Assembly: GCF_014673215.1 (NCBI RefSeq)
Contig: NZ_JACWMS010000001.1
Location: 496,001 to 560,000 of the forward strand
Source: Gordonia hankookensis
GTDB taxonomy: Bacteria; Actinomycetota; Actinomycetes; Mycobacteriales; Mycobacteriaceae
Direction of reading: 5' to 3'
DNA length: 64,000 nt
Part shown: piece by piece, positions 1 to 10,688 of the stretch
Layout: every line of letters starts with the position of its first letter
Numbering within the stretch: the stretch's first letter is position 1
Notes under the pieces: model-generated
Seen by the model: the letters and a program-made list of their open reading frames with translations, nothing else
The model's database searches: none
Told to the model about the DNA's origin: nothing
Translations under genes and position numbers: made by a program

Positions 1-159
1 GACCGGACACACCGGCTCACAGGCGCCACAGTCCACGCACTCGTCGGGCTGGATGTAGAGCATCCGACCGCCCTCGTAGATGCAGTCCACCGGGCATTCC
101 TCGACGCAGGCCCTGTCCAGGACATCCACGCAAGGCTCCGCGATGATGTAGGTCACCAC
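1..159 (-). CDS. fdxC: 7Fe ferredoxin, N-terminal part (runs off the window)
   Basis: This is a small electron carrier with Fe-S clusters in the cytoplasm. Only the first 53 or so residues are visible, and the gene continues beyond position 1. The frame reads VVTYIIAEPC, then CVEECPVDCIYEG, then CVDCGACEPVCPV. This gives the cysteine spacing of a seven-iron or two-cluster bacterial ferredoxin. The start is GTG at 159 or 156, placed by the Shine-Dalgarno GAAGGAGAG just upstream (161-169). Its position beside the fbiC-like, mshB, lpqW and typA block matches Rv1177 (fdxC) of M. tuberculosis. The symbol rests on that synteny and is less certain than the ferredoxin call. Confidence 0.9.
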   Translation of the reverse strand, partial: MVTYIIAEPCVDVLDRACVEECPVDCIYEGGRMLYIQPDECVDCGACEPVCPV

Positions 160-543
160 ACTCTCCTTCGCTGCAAACTCGGGTCGACGACGATCGCACG
201 TGCGGCAGAGTCATCGTCGAACGGCGCGTGGGCTGGACGCACCGCATTGCGGACCGCCTGGCCAGGCCGTCGAGGGCCGGTCGCAAGAGAGTCCACCGTC
301 AATCGTATCCGTCGCGGGCGCGGCCCCTCGACACCCGCCCCATGCTCACGACCTGGGAGTAACCGGGATCACATCCGGCCGAGATGTTGCGATCAACGCG
401 CGTCCAACCCTCGACGTCGTCACTGCTCCGCGCGACTGTTGTGCACGTGACCGAGTACGAACGCGACGGCGACGTCCCGCACGGGATGTGTCCGGGCTGT
501 CGAGACTGACCGCCCACCCTCATCCTTCGACTCGGAGACCACG
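160..543. other. Divergent intergenic region, no gene seen
   Basis: This 384-base stretch separates the ferredoxin gene (leftward) from the cysteine dioxygenase gene (rightward), so it must carry both promoters. I see the ferredoxin Shine-Dalgarno at 161-169 and GGAG before the dioxygenase start at about 535-538. Short open frames exist here but have no ribosome binding site and no family resemblance. I see no tRNA, no convincing hairpin and no repeat. Confidence 0.5.
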
Positions 544-1131
544 ATGACCACGACGTTACGCCGCCCCGATCCCCGCTTCGAACCCGCGCATGCGCGCTCA
601 GCCAACCTGCCGACGCGACTGCGCCCCGCCGATCTGCTGCGCATCACCGATCAGGGTGTCGCCGACGTCCTCGACGGCGTCTACGATCACCTCCTCCCCG
701 ACCGCTGGGATCCGGTGGAACGGTGGGCCGCCCGCCTGGAGACGACCGACGACCTCGACCTCTGGCTCATCAGTTGGACGCCGGACCGCTCGACCGAACT
801 CCATGATCACGCCGGTTCACTCGGAGCGCTGACGGTGCTCTCGGGCTCATTGCGCGAATACCGCTGGATCGGGAACGAATTGGCCCTGCGCATCCTCGAT
901 TCGGGCGACCAGGCCGCGTTCCCGCTGGGGTGGGTCCACGACGTGCAGCGGCACGACGCACTGGCGATCCGCTCCGACGACGCCGTCGACAACATTCCTC
1001 TCGACGCGGTGACGCCCACACTGAGCGTGCACGCCTATTCGCCGCCCCTGACCGCGATGTCGTTCTACGCTGTGACCGATCACGCCACCTTGCGGAGGAC
1101 GCGAACCGAACTCACCGACCAACCGGAGTGA
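544..1131 (+). CDS. Cysteine dioxygenase family protein
   Basis: This 195-residue cupin protein probably oxidises cysteine, or a related small thiol, to the sulfinate with non-haem iron in the cytoplasm. The iron-binding cupin motif is visible as ELHDHAGS (His87 and His89), with a third candidate ligand His132 in GWVHDV. The length matches bacterial type I cysteine dioxygenases. The ATG at 544 has GGAG about 7 bases upstream. A rhodanese-domain gene follows after 5 bases. That pairing is common in actinobacteria and fits handling of sulfur from thiol oxidation. The exact thiol cannot be read from the sequence; 3-mercaptopropionate dioxygenases share this fold. Confidence 0.85.
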   Translation: MTTTLRRPDPRFEPAHARSANLPTRLRPADLLRITDQGVADVLDGVYDHLLPDRWDPVERWAARLETTDDLDLWLISWTPDRSTELHDHAGSLGALTVLSGSLREYRWIGNELALRILDSGDQAAFPLGWVHDVQRHDALAIRSDDAVDNIPLDAVTPTLSVHAYSPPLTAMSFYAVTDHATLRRTRTELTDQPE

Positions 1132-1136
1132 CCGAT

Positions 1137-1514
1137 ATGCCGACGATCGACGATCTGCTGCTCGATGCACGTGACCGGCTCGAACGGCTCGCTCCGACCG
1201 AGGTGGCCGAGGAGATCGAGCACGGTGGCGTACTCGTCGACATCCGCCCCGCGGCCCAGCGCGCCGTCGAGGGTGAGGCGCCCGGCGCACTCGTCATCGA
1301 ACGCAACGTGCTCGAATGGCGATGTGATCCGGCCAGCGACGCCAGGGTGGCCGAAGCAGTCGATCACGATGTGCGATGGATCGTGTTGTGCTCGCAGGGA
1401 TTCACCTCCAGCCTCGCCGCGGCCGCCCTGCAACAACTCGGCCTGCACCGCGCCACCGACGTCGTCGGCGGGTGGGAGGCACTGCGGGCCGTCGACGCAC
1501 ACCCAAGCGCCTGA
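1137..1514 (+). CDS. Rhodanese-like domain protein
   Basis: This is a single-domain rhodanese of 125 residues that probably carries or transfers sulfane sulfur on a cysteine. The active-site loop is WIVLCSQGFTSS with catalytic Cys85, preceded by the LVDIRP motif near residue 33 that is typical of the fold. It starts 5 bases after the cysteine dioxygenase stop, and the Shine-Dalgarno GGAG lies inside the end of that gene, so the two are almost certainly one transcript. The likely role is dealing with sulfur released by, or entering, cysteine catabolism. The substrate is not shown by the sequence. Confidence 0.85.
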   Translation: MPTIDDLLLDARDRLERLAPTEVAEEIEHGGVLVDIRPAAQRAVEGEAPGALVIERNVLEWRCDPASDARVAEAVDHDVRWIVLCSQGFTSSLAAAALQQLGLHRATDVVGGWEALRAVDAHPSA

Positions 1515-1581
1515 CCCCAGGCCATGTCCCGTCCCCACCTTCGGGGATCGTGCACGGGCGACTGCGGAACGGTCGGGCCGG

Positions 1582-2826
1582 TCAGGCGACGGCCGGCCAA
1601 GGACGACCGCGGGGGGTCACCTCGGCGGCGAGGCCCGTGGCGGGGTCGGCGACGGCGGCGACGTGCCCGGCGAGTGACGGGTCGATCCAGCCGTCGCCGA
1701 GGACATACGGCGGCTGAGCGGTGATGCGTTCGGTGAGGGTGTGACCCGCCGCGGCGGTGATCTCCGCGAGCACGTCGAGATTCGGCCACGGACGCTCGGG
1801 ATTCACGTGATCGGGGGTCAGCGGCGACACCCCACCCCAGTCGTCGATGCCCGAGGCGATCAGGGCAGCGCACTCCTGCGATGACACCAGATTCGGCGGC
1901 GCCTGGACGCGCATCGCCGGCCCGAGCACGATCCGGGCCACCGCGACAGCCGCGAGGAACTCGGTCATCGCCGCGTCGGGAGTACCCCGCATCGCGGTAT
2001 CGGGCTTGGCCCGGAAGTTCTGGACGATCACTTCCTGGATGTGACCGTGGGCCCGATGGATGTCGGCCATCGCGAGGATCGATTCGGCACGTTCGGTGAG
2101 AGTCTCGCCGATACCGACCAGGATGCCGGTGGTGAACGGGACGCGGACGGCACCGGCGTCGCGCAGCACCTGCAGGCGCACGAGCGGGTCCTTGTCCGGA
2201 CTCCCGTAGTGCGGCTGGCCCTTCTCGGTGAACAAGCGGCGGGACGTGGTCTCGAGCATCATCCCCATCGACGGCGCGACCGGCCGCAGCAGGCGCATCT
2301 CCTCGACGCTCATGACACCGGGATTGAGGTGCGGCAACAGCCCGGTATCCTCGAGGACCGCCACCGCTGCGGTACGCACATAATCCAGTGTCGAGCTGTA
2401 CCCGCGTGCCGCGAGCCATTCGCCCGCCTGCGTCCATCGCTCCTCGGGACGATCCCCGAGGGTGAACAACGCCTCTTTGCAACCGAGTTCGGCGCCCTTG
2501 CGGGCGATGTCGACGACCTCGTCGAGGTCGAGGTACATCCCGTGTCCCTCGCGGGCCAGTTTTCCCGGCACCGTGACGAACGTGCAGTAATGGCAGCGAT
2601 CACGACACAGTCGGGTGAGCGGGATGAACACCTTGCGCGAGTATGTGATCTGACGTTCGCGGCCGATCGCCGCGAGGCCGGTGTCGCGGATCCGGCCCGC
2701 GATCTCCTGCAACGCGAGCAGGTCGTCACCGGCGCACGCCAGCAACGTGGTCGCCTGTTCGAGGTCGATCGGTTCTCCGGATCGCGCCGCCGCCAGGGCG
2801 GTCGACGTGGTTCCCGCGTCGGTCAT
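1582..2826 (-). CDS. cofG: CofG, FO synthase subunit 1 (radical SAM)
   Basis: CofG makes 7,8-didemethyl-8-hydroxy-5-deazariboflavin (FO), the chromophore of coenzyme F420, from the adduct made by CofH. The 414-residue protein keeps the radical-SAM cluster motif CX3CX2C at Cys74, Cys78 and Cys81 ([12 protein letters not shown]). It also keeps long FbiC/CofG signatures such as [40 protein letters not shown] and [20 protein letters not shown]. The ATG at 2826 overlaps the upstream monooxygenase stop by ATGA, with a GGAGGTCC Shine-Dalgarno. In mycobacteria this half is fused to CofH as FbiC. Here it stands alone and is the last gene of a three-gene operon. All expected active-site cysteines are present, so I infer it is functional. 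Confidence 0.93.
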   Translation of the reverse strand: MTDAGTTSTALAAARSGEPIDLEQATTLLACAGDDLLALQEIAGRIRDTGLAAIGRERQITYSRKVFIPLTRLCRDRCHYCTFVTVPGKLAREGHGMYLDLDEVVDIARKGAELGCKEALFTLGDRPEERWTQAGEWLAARGYSSTLDYVRTAAVAVLEDTGLLPHLNPGVMSVEEMRLLRPVAPSMGMMLETTSRRLFTEKGQPHYGSPDKDPLVRLQVLRDAGAVRVPFTTGILVGIGETLTERAESILAMADIHRAHGHIQEVIVQNFRAKPDTAMRGTPDAAMTEFLAAVAVARIVLGPAMRVQAPPNLVSSQECAALIASGIDDWGGVSPLTPDHVNPERPWPNLDVLAEITAAAGHTLTERITAQPPYVLGDGWIDPSLAGHVAAVADPATGLAAEVTPRGRPWPAVA

Positions 2827-4328
2827 CGTGACGGACCTCCTCTGTCCTGGGGTCGGGTTTCGGTCAGATACGGTTGCGGGTCGAAGGTGCCGTTGCGTTC
2901 TCGGAACGACACCGCGGTACCCGGCCACAGCAGTGTGAGCCGCCCGCTTCTCGGGTCGACGTACCAGCTCTCGCAGCCGGTCAACCACACCGTGGCCGCG
3001 CTGCGCTCGTCGATCTCCCGGGTGTAGTCCTCCTCGGCCTGTGCAGTGACCTCCAGTGAACGACTTCCGTTGTGCGCCAAGAAGTCCAGAGCGCCCACCA
3101 CGTAGTCGAGCTGGGTCTCGATCATGTAGATCGCGGAGTTGTGCCCGAGTGCCGCGTTGGGGCCGTCGAGGACGAACATGTTCGGGAACCCACTGACCGT
3201 GGTGGAGGCGTAGGAGACCATGCCGTCGGACCAGTGGTCGGCGAGCACCCGCCCGCCGCGTCCGCGGATACGCGTCGCGGCAGGGGGTCTGGTCGCCTCG
3301 AACCCGGTGGCCATCACGAGAATGTCCAGATCGTAGGTGTTGCCGCTGACGGCGCGCGCCTTGCACTCGACCACCGAATCCAGCGCACTCGACTCGAACA
3401 CCACGTTCGGACGCTCCAACGCCGGGTAGAAGTCGTCGCTCAGCAGTATTCGCTTACAACCGATCTCGTACTCGGGCGTGAGCTCGGCGCGCAACGTCGG
3501 GCTGGCGACCTGGCGGTTCAGATGCCCGAGCGCGCGGTCGCGGATGTCATCGATATCAGGATGGAGGCCGAGGCGCTGCCGGAAACCCTTGTCGGCGTCG
3601 TGGAGCAGTCGTTCACGAAGCGCCTGAGCGTTCTCCGGCACCTGCAGCTCGGCTCGTTCGGAGTCCGAGAGTCGACGATCCTCCCGCGGGACCACGTAGG
3701 GAGGAGTCCGTGAGAAGACCACCAGCTCTTCGGCGTTCTCGGCAAGGTGCGGGATCACCTGGACGGCTGATGCACCCGTGCCGACCACTCCGATCCGCTC
3801 TCCTCCGGAGAGCAGGCCCTCTCGCCATGAAGCCGTGTGGACGACTGTGCCGGTGAATGATTCGAGGCCTTCGACATCGGGCAGGTGCGGCTCGGACAGG
3901 CGACCGACGGCCATCACCAGGACCCGGGCACGGATCGGTCCCGACCCGGTGACGAGTGACCAGTATGCGCCGTCGTCGTCCCACCGGGCTTGCCGCAGTT
4001 CACAACCCAGACGTATGTGCGGCGCGAGGCCCTCGTCGTCGACGGTGCGCTGGAGATACCGCTGGATGTCGGCCCCCCGCGGATACAGGGTCGCCCAGTC
4101 GGTCGGCGGGCGGAACGAGAACGAGTACAGATGTGCCGGGATGTCGCAGGCGATCCCGGGATAGGTGTTGTCGCGCCAGGTGCCACCGACCGCGTCGGCG
4201 CGCTCGAGAACCACGAAGGATTCCGTTGCGCGTCTTGCCAACTGCGTGGCCATCCCGATCCCGGCAAATCCGGCGCCGACGATCGCGACGTCCACCGAGG
4301 TGGGCGTGACGGGACCGGGGGTGGTCAT
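2823..4328 (-). CDS. Baeyer-Villiger-type flavin monooxygenase
   Basis: This 501-residue FAD- and NADPH-dependent monooxygenase belongs to the family that oxidises ketones to esters or lactones. An N-terminal FAD Rossmann motif GAGFAG lies at residues 18-23. The Baeyer-Villiger fingerprint FXGXXXHXXXW lies at 158-168 (F158, G160, H164, W168). A second nucleotide motif GTGASA lies at 183-188, and an ATG motif (VMATGFE) sits near the C terminus. It overlaps the upstream CofH-like gene and the downstream cofG by four bases each (ATGA), so all three are translationally coupled. No flavin monooxygenase belongs to the known F420 pathway. Either it acts in a side branch or the operon was assembled by insertion. 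The substrate is unknown. Confidence 0.88.
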   Translation of the reverse strand: MTTPGPVTPTSVDVAIVGAGFAGIGMATQLARRATESFVVLERADAVGGTWRDNTYPGIACDIPAHLYSFSFRPPTDWATLYPRGADIQRYLQRTVDDEGLAPHIRLGCELRQARWDDDGAYWSLVTGSGPIRARVLVMAVGRLSEPHLPDVEGLESFTGTVVHTASWREGLLSGGERIGVVGTGASAVQVIPHLAENAEELVVFSRTPPYVVPREDRRLSDSERAELQVPENAQALRERLLHDADKGFRQRLGLHPDIDDIRDRALGHLNRQVASPTLRAELTPEYEIGCKRILLSDDFYPALERPNVVFESSALDSVVECKARAVSGNTYDLDILVMATGFEATRPPAATRIRGRGGRVLADHWSDGMVSYASTTVSGFPNMFVLDGPNAALGHNSAIYMIETQLDYVVGALDFLAHNGSRSLEVTAQAEEDYTREIDERSAATVWLTGCESWYVDPRSGRLTLLWPGTAVSFRERNGTFDPQPYLTETRPQDRGGPSR

Positions 4329-5449
4329 CGACGCACCTGCGGGATCGACACGAGACGGTCGGCAGGCGGATCGGTATGGGCGGTGGTGCGTTGGCGCGGT
4401 GTGCGGCCGACTCGTGCCGCGATGTCGACGAGGTCATCGACATCGAGGACCCGACCGGCCTCCTGACCTGCCGCCGGCATCAGCTCGCCGTCGAGCAGGA
4501 GGCCACCGATGTCGTCGACGCCGCCGCGCAACACCTGCTCCACCACCTCGCGGTCGAGTTTCGTCCACGCCACCTGCAGATGGTCGAACCGGCCGAGGGT
4601 GAGCAACCGGGCGACGGCGTGGACGGCGCGGGTCTCACGTTCGGAGACGGTCGTGGTCGCGATCCCGGACAGGTGCGGTCCGGCATTCGCCGGCAGCATG
4701 GGCATGACGATCAACTCGCTGAAACCGGCAGTACGGCTCTGGATCTCGGTGAGCAGGCGCAGGTGCGCGACCTGGTGGCGCGGCGTCTCGACATGGCCGT
4801 AGAGCATGGTGGCCGTGGAGAACAGACCGACCCCGTGCGCGGCCTCGATGACCTCGATCCAGTCCTCCACCGCCGGTGCGCGACCACCCCCGAGACGGGA
4901 CCGTACCTCGTCGTCGAGGATCTGCGCGGCGGTGCCGGGCACCGATCCGAGCCCTGCATCGCGGGCGGTCCGCAGGAAGTCGGCGATCGGCACGTCCATC
5001 CGCCTCGCCGCATCGCGTACCTCGGGCGGGCGGAAGGCATGCAGGTGCAGATCCGGCGCCGCACGATGGATTCGCTCGATGAGACGCAGATACCCGTCGG
5101 GCGGGGCATCGGCGGGCACCGGCCCCTGCAGACAGATCTCCGTGGCACCGAGCCGCCACGCCTCGTCGACCAACGCCTCCACCGCCGGTACGTCCGCACG
5201 TCCTGCGGCGACCACCGCGGTGTCGAGATTGCGATTGACCACGAAGGTCACCGTGTCGGGATCGGTCACCTCACGGCGCGCGGCGTCGGCGAGCGCACAC
5301 AGTGCCTCGAGTTCGGGTCCCGACGCGCCGAGCAGGGCGACCCACTCGTCGTCGGTCAGCGACGCCGGATCGTCGGCGACGTGACGCAATGCTTCCCGGG
5401 CTTCGTCCACCGCGGCGTGCGCGTCCCGAGCCCACTCCCGCAGGACCAT
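4325..5449 (-). CDS. CofH-like protein lacking the radical-SAM cysteine loop
   Basis: This protein aligns along nearly its whole length with CofH, the C-terminal half of FbiC. Recognisable stretches are TFVVNRN (residues 68-74), GATEICLQGP, HLHAFRPPEV, GSVPGTAAQILDDEVR, TMLYGHVETPRH, GGVDDIGGLL and RTPRQRTT. In CofH the VNRN motif is followed by a loop with CX3CX2C that holds the catalytic 4Fe-4S cluster. Here that loop of about 20 residues is missing, and VNRNLDTAVVAAGRADVP leads directly into the next helix, with no cysteine. The frame is otherwise intact and coupled by ATGA to the next gene. ATG 5449 is preferred; the frame stays open to 5536. It cannot do CofH chemistry as known. It may be a structural or binding pseudoenzyme, or a decaying copy. 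Confidence 0.82.
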   Translation of the reverse strand: MVLREWARDAHAAVDEAREALRHVADDPASLTDDEWVALLGASGPELEALCALADAARREVTDPDTVTFVVNRNLDTAVVAAGRADVPAVEALVDEAWRLGATEICLQGPVPADAPPDGYLRLIERIHRAAPDLHLHAFRPPEVRDAARRMDVPIADFLRTARDAGLGSVPGTAAQILDDEVRSRLGGGRAPAVEDWIEVIEAAHGVGLFSTATMLYGHVETPRHQVAHLRLLTEIQSRTAGFSELIVMPMLPANAGPHLSGIATTTVSERETRAVHAVARLLTLGRFDHLQVAWTKLDREVVEQVLRGGVDDIGGLLLDGELMPAAGQEAGRVLDVDDLVDIAARVGRTPRQRTTAHTDPPADRLVSIPQVRR

Positions 5450-5525
5450 TCCCTCACTGTAACCGCACGCGGCGCGGCCCCGACGTCGCGTCGATCCGGG
5501 CCGCGGCACACCCATCTCGACGTGG

Positions 5526-5900
5526 TCAGACGTCATCGGGTGTGGGCAGCCGCCCCGACCACGCGACGACTGCAGGCAGGCCCGCCCCGATGGCGAGCAG
5601 CGCCAGGGTGGGCAGCATCAGCACGCCGTCCGGGAGCAGCTCGACGTCGCCGCCCGGACCGGGCAGCGCACCGATCACCAGGGCGAGGAGCCACGCCAGC
5701 AACGGAAAGTAGCGCACCGGACCGTCGGTGTAGGTCGAGGCGAGCCAGAGCAGCACGGAGTTCACGATCCCGGCGAGTACCGCGGCCACCGGGATGGCGA
5801 CGCCACCGAATCGCAGATATGCGAACGCCACGGACATCACGCCGACCACGAACCCGTCGACGACGAGGAAGGCCAGCAGGATTCGGTCGGACCAGCGCAT
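5526..5900 (-). CDS. Small membrane protein, position of Rv1171
   Basis: This is a 124-residue protein with four predicted hydrophobic segments: ILLAFLVVDGFVVGVMSVAF, the VAAVLAGIVNSVLLWLA region, YFPLLAWLLALVIGALPG, and LPTLALLAIGAGLPAVVAW. I know no function for the family. The start ATG overlaps the mshB stop by one base (TGATG), so it is probably translated from the mshB transcript. A small membrane protein holds the same place next to mshB in mycobacteria (Rv1171), which supports the call. It ends 76 bases upstream of the chosen start of the CofH-like gene. Confidence 0.75.
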   Translation of the reverse strand: MRWSDRILLAFLVVDGFVVGVMSVAFAYLRFGGVAIPVAAVLAGIVNSVLLWLASTYTDGPVRYFPLLAWLLALVIGALPGPGGDVELLPDGVLMLPTLALLAIGAGLPAVVAWSGRLPTPDDV

Positions 5901-6787
5901 CAGACGACCCCGGCGAACAGATCGATCTCACGGCCCGGCCCGACACCGTCACCGGGGTGGCCTGCCGTCCGGACGAAGTGCTCACGGTCGAGGATGGGCT
6001 GCACGATGTTGTTGGACAGGGCGTACTCGGTGCCGGAGGCGGCGACGGTCACCTGCGTGGCATGTGCAGCCAGTGCTGCCGCCTTCAGGTGCAACTGGGG
6101 ACGGACGTCGATCTCGGTGGTGATCGTCTCGTCCGGATAGCTCGGCAGCTCATCGGTTCCGGGCATGCGCCAGCCCTGCGGGACGCGGCCGGATGCCGCG
6201 GTGAGACCGACCGCGAGCGCCGACTGCTCGGTCACCGACTCGTACACCTTGAGGTGCGCGCCGCCGAGACGTTCGGCGGCCTCCGGCACAGCCGCGACCG
6301 TCGTCGCATGGACCAGTTTGTGGTCGGGGTGACCGTAGGTACCGGCGTCGTCGTAGGTCACGATCACCTGCGGCGCGAAATCCACGATCTCGGCGACGAG
6401 TGCGGCCACCAGGTCGTCGAACGGCGCTCCGACGAGGGCGCGCGGGTGGTCGGCCGACGGGGCACCGGCCATCCCCGAATCGCGCCAGCGTCCCGCGCCG
6501 CCGAGGAACCGCGGACGCACCGGTGCGCTACCCGCAGGGGTGAGCGCGGCGAGGGCGCGGGTGAGTTCGAGGATGCGGTAACCGCCCAGTTGGTCGGCGC
6601 CGCCGTCGGCGGCCAGCTGCGACCACTCCTCACCGATCACCTCGCCCTCCTCACCGAGGGTGAAGGTCAGGACGCGTACGTCGACGCCCTCGGCGAGATA
6701 GCGGGCGATGGTGCCGCCGGTCATGATCGATTCGTCGTCGGGATGCGCGTGCAACAGCAGCAGCCGCCGACCCTCAGGTGCCGTCAC
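5900..6787 (-). CDS. mshB: MshB, GlcNAc-Ins deacetylase
   Basis: MshB removes the acetyl group from GlcNAc-inositol, the second committed step of mycothiol biosynthesis in the cytoplasm. The 295-residue protein has the zinc-binding LmbE-type motif AHPDDE at residues 14-19. Another metal/catalytic motif, YGHPDHK, follows VIVTYDDAGT in the middle of the protein. Its length is close to the 303 residues of the M. tuberculosis enzyme. The GTG start overlaps the lpqW stop as GTGA, while the stop overlaps the next gene by one base. Mycothiol is the main actinobacterial low-molecular-weight thiol, so this gene also supports the taxonomic reading. Confidence 0.93.
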   Translation of the reverse strand: MTAPEGRRLLLLHAHPDDESIMTGGTIARYLAEGVDVRVLTFTLGEEGEVIGEEWSQLAADGGADQLGGYRILELTRALAALTPAGSAPVRPRFLGGAGRWRDSGMAGAPSADHPRALVGAPFDDLVAALVAEIVDFAPQVIVTYDDAGTYGHPDHKLVHATTVAAVPEAAERLGGAHLKVYESVTEQSALAVGLTAASGRVPQGWRMPGTDELPSYPDETITTEIDVRPQLHLKAAALAAHATQVTVAASGTEYALSNNIVQPILDREHFVRTAGHPGDGVGPGREIDLFAGVV

Positions 6788-8724
6788 GACAGCTCCCACG
6801 AGACAGCGTCGCCGTAGATCCCCACCTGGATCGGCCCCGACAGCGGCACGTTCTTGACCTGACCGGTCCGGCCGACGAGCGTGCTGTCCTGGTAGAGCGG
6901 CAGGTAGACCGCTTGTGCGGCCAGGAGCGGCTCGGCCTGGGTCAGTTGCGGGATGGGGTCGGCCGCCGACAACGCGCCGCGCGCGAGCGCTATCAGCGCC
7001 GGGTCGCACACGCCCGAGATGTTGCTGGCGTAGCTGTCGCCCGGACCGGCGCTGGTCTCTCCGGGTGCCACACTGGTCGGCGTCGGCGGCGTCGAGAGCG
7101 ACGGCGCGGTGCCCGGCTTCGGCTGATCGCAATCGACCTGCGACGCCAGGGATGCCGCGGGCGGCACCCCGAGTCCGGTCCAGCCGACGACGAGATCGAC
7201 CCGGGCGTTGGTCAATGCGACGCCGTACAGCTCGTTGTTGGGCAGGGCCACGACGGATGCGCGCACACCCTGGCCGCGCAACTGATCGACGATGTTGGCC
7301 GCCGCGGATGTGGATCGCGGGTCACCGCTGATCGCGCCGACCCGCACGACGAGATCCTGGCCGTCCTTGCGGTAGGGCGCGACACCCTCCGGCAACGGTT
7401 GGGTGTCGGGACTCGCGCCGGGTGCCTGGGACGGACTCGTCGCAGCACCCGGTGGGGATGAACTCGGCGAGGACGAGTTCTGCGACGACGAGCCCTGCGT
7501 CGGGCTCGTCCCCGTGGTGCTCGGGGTGCCTGCGGCCGGCGTGGCGCTGTCGCCCTCGGCGCGTCGGTAGCCTGCGTCGGCCAGCAGACCGGTGATCGCA
7601 CCGGCCGACGGTCTCGCCCGGTCGACCGGGAAGTAGCCGCGGTCCGTCGGGGCGAAAACGGTGTTGGCGTATGGCGTCACGATGTCGTCGCCCGCGCCGG
7701 CGAGAGAGACCAGACCCGGATCGACCATGCCGAGGACCGCCTGGCGCACCTGCAACGAACGCATCGTCGACGTCCGGGCATTGACGCCGATCGACAGGGC
7801 GCGCGACGTCGGGTTGCGCTGCGTCTGCACTCCCGGCACCGCGGCGAGTTCTGCGGTGGTCGCCGGCCCGGTGCTGAGGTTGACGATCGACGAATCTCCC
7901 GATCGCACGGTCTCGACCATCTGCGACGCCGTGCCAGCCCGACGCAGGACCACCTGGTCCAACGACGGCGGCTTCATCCAGTACCGGTCGTTGCGTACCA
8001 GACGCACCTCGTCGCGGGTCTGGTCGATGGACACAACCGAATACGGACCGGCCGAGACGGGCTTCCCGCTGTCCATGCCGGTCTGGAACCCCGCGGGCGC
8101 GCCCCGCAGGACGTGGCTCGGCAGCAGGTCCGTGAAGAGTTCACGCCAGGCCGGATACGGCCGCGCGAACGTCACCGCCACCTCCTTGCCGCCTGCCCGC
8201 GACTGCACCGAGTCGATCAGGCGATAGCCTGCGGGCGCGACGACGTTGGGTTGCCGCGACATCTGCTGCCAGAGGTACGAGAAATCGTCGCCGGTCACCG
8301 GGAGGCCGTCGGACCACTGCGCGTCGGTCTGGATGTGATAGGTGACGGTGAACGGCTCGGTCGAGGTGACCGCAGCCGAGGTGATCAGCGCGTTCTGGCG
8401 CTCCCACACGACCCCTGCCGGGGTGCTGACCGGCTGGAACGCACTCGGAAGGGTCATCGCGGCGATCGCCGTGGTGACCGAACCCTGATCGGCACCGAGG
8501 TGCGGGTTGAACCCGCCGCCCACGGAGTCGGTCGCGATGTAGACCGTCTTCTCGGTCGGATACTCGGTCGGGGTGGCCGGCGGCGCCGTCTCGCGTACCG
8601 GTGGCGGCGGATTGGCCGAGCACGCGGCACCCACCACCACGATCGCCGCGAGCAGGGCAGGCAATCGGCCGCGACGGCGGGCGGCGCGCACCGACGATCT
8701 CAGCTGCCAACGACTCACCAGCAC
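6784..8724 (-). CDS. lpqW: LpqW-type lipoprotein, peptide-binding-protein fold
   Basis: This is a secreted lipoprotein with the fold of family 5 extracellular solute-binding proteins. In mycobacteria LpqW acts at the membrane and influences lipoarabinomannan and phosphatidylinositol mannoside synthesis. A basic N terminus, a hydrophobic segment (LLAAIVVVGAAC) and a lipobox with cysteine are clear. The start is ambiguous. I chose GTG 8724 because GAGGTGG lies about 5 bases upstream; GTG 8718 and GTG 8766 are alternatives. A long low-complexity linker rich in Ser, Thr, Pro, Gln and Gly (roughly encoded by 7400-7560) interrupts the solute-binding fold. The gene is followed directly by mshB with a GTGA overlap, as part of the Rv1165-1177-like order. 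Confidence 0.87.
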   Translation of the reverse strand: MLVSRWQLRSSVRAARRRGRLPALLAAIVVVGAACSANPPPPVRETAPPATPTEYPTEKTVYIATDSVGGGFNPHLGADQGSVTTAIAAMTLPSAFQPVSTPAGVVWERQNALITSAAVTSTEPFTVTYHIQTDAQWSDGLPVTGDDFSYLWQQMSRQPNVVAPAGYRLIDSVQSRAGGKEVAVTFARPYPAWRELFTDLLPSHVLRGAPAGFQTGMDSGKPVSAGPYSVVSIDQTRDEVRLVRNDRYWMKPPSLDQVVLRRAGTASQMVETVRSGDSSIVNLSTGPATTAELAAVPGVQTQRNPTSRALSIGVNARTSTMRSLQVRQAVLGMVDPGLVSLAGAGDDIVTPYANTVFAPTDRGYFPVDRARPSAGAITGLLADAGYRRAEGDSATPAAGTPSTTGTSPTQGSSSQNSSSPSSSPPGAATSPSQAPGASPDTQPLPEGVAPYRKDGQDLVVRVGAISGDPRSTSAAANIVDQLRGQGVRASVVALPNNELYGVALTNARVDLVVGWTGLGVPPAASLASQVDCDQPKPGTAPSLSTPPTPTSVAPGETSAGPGDSYASNISGVCDPALIALARGALSAADPIPQLTQAEPLLAAQAVYLPLYQDSTLVGRTGQVKNVPLSGPIQVGIYGDAVSWELS

Positions 8725-8777
8725 TACCCCCACCTCATGGGTGCCCGGCGCATATCGTCCGGGCACTCGGCCTTGCC

Positions 8778-10688
<1,911 letters not shown>

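Noticed and set aside
200-547. Small open frame between the ferredoxin and cysteine dioxygenase genes
   Set aside because: No Shine-Dalgarno, no family resemblance and an Arg/Pro-rich composition typical of chance frames in GC-rich DNA.
1515-1581. Imperfect hairpin between the rhodanese and cofG ends
   Set aside because: The stem is short and broken by bulges, so I do not call it a terminator.
4376-6817. Open frame of 813 codons on the plus strand
   Set aside because: It is the antisense of the CofH-like gene, the small membrane protein and mshB. It has no domain and no ribosome binding site.
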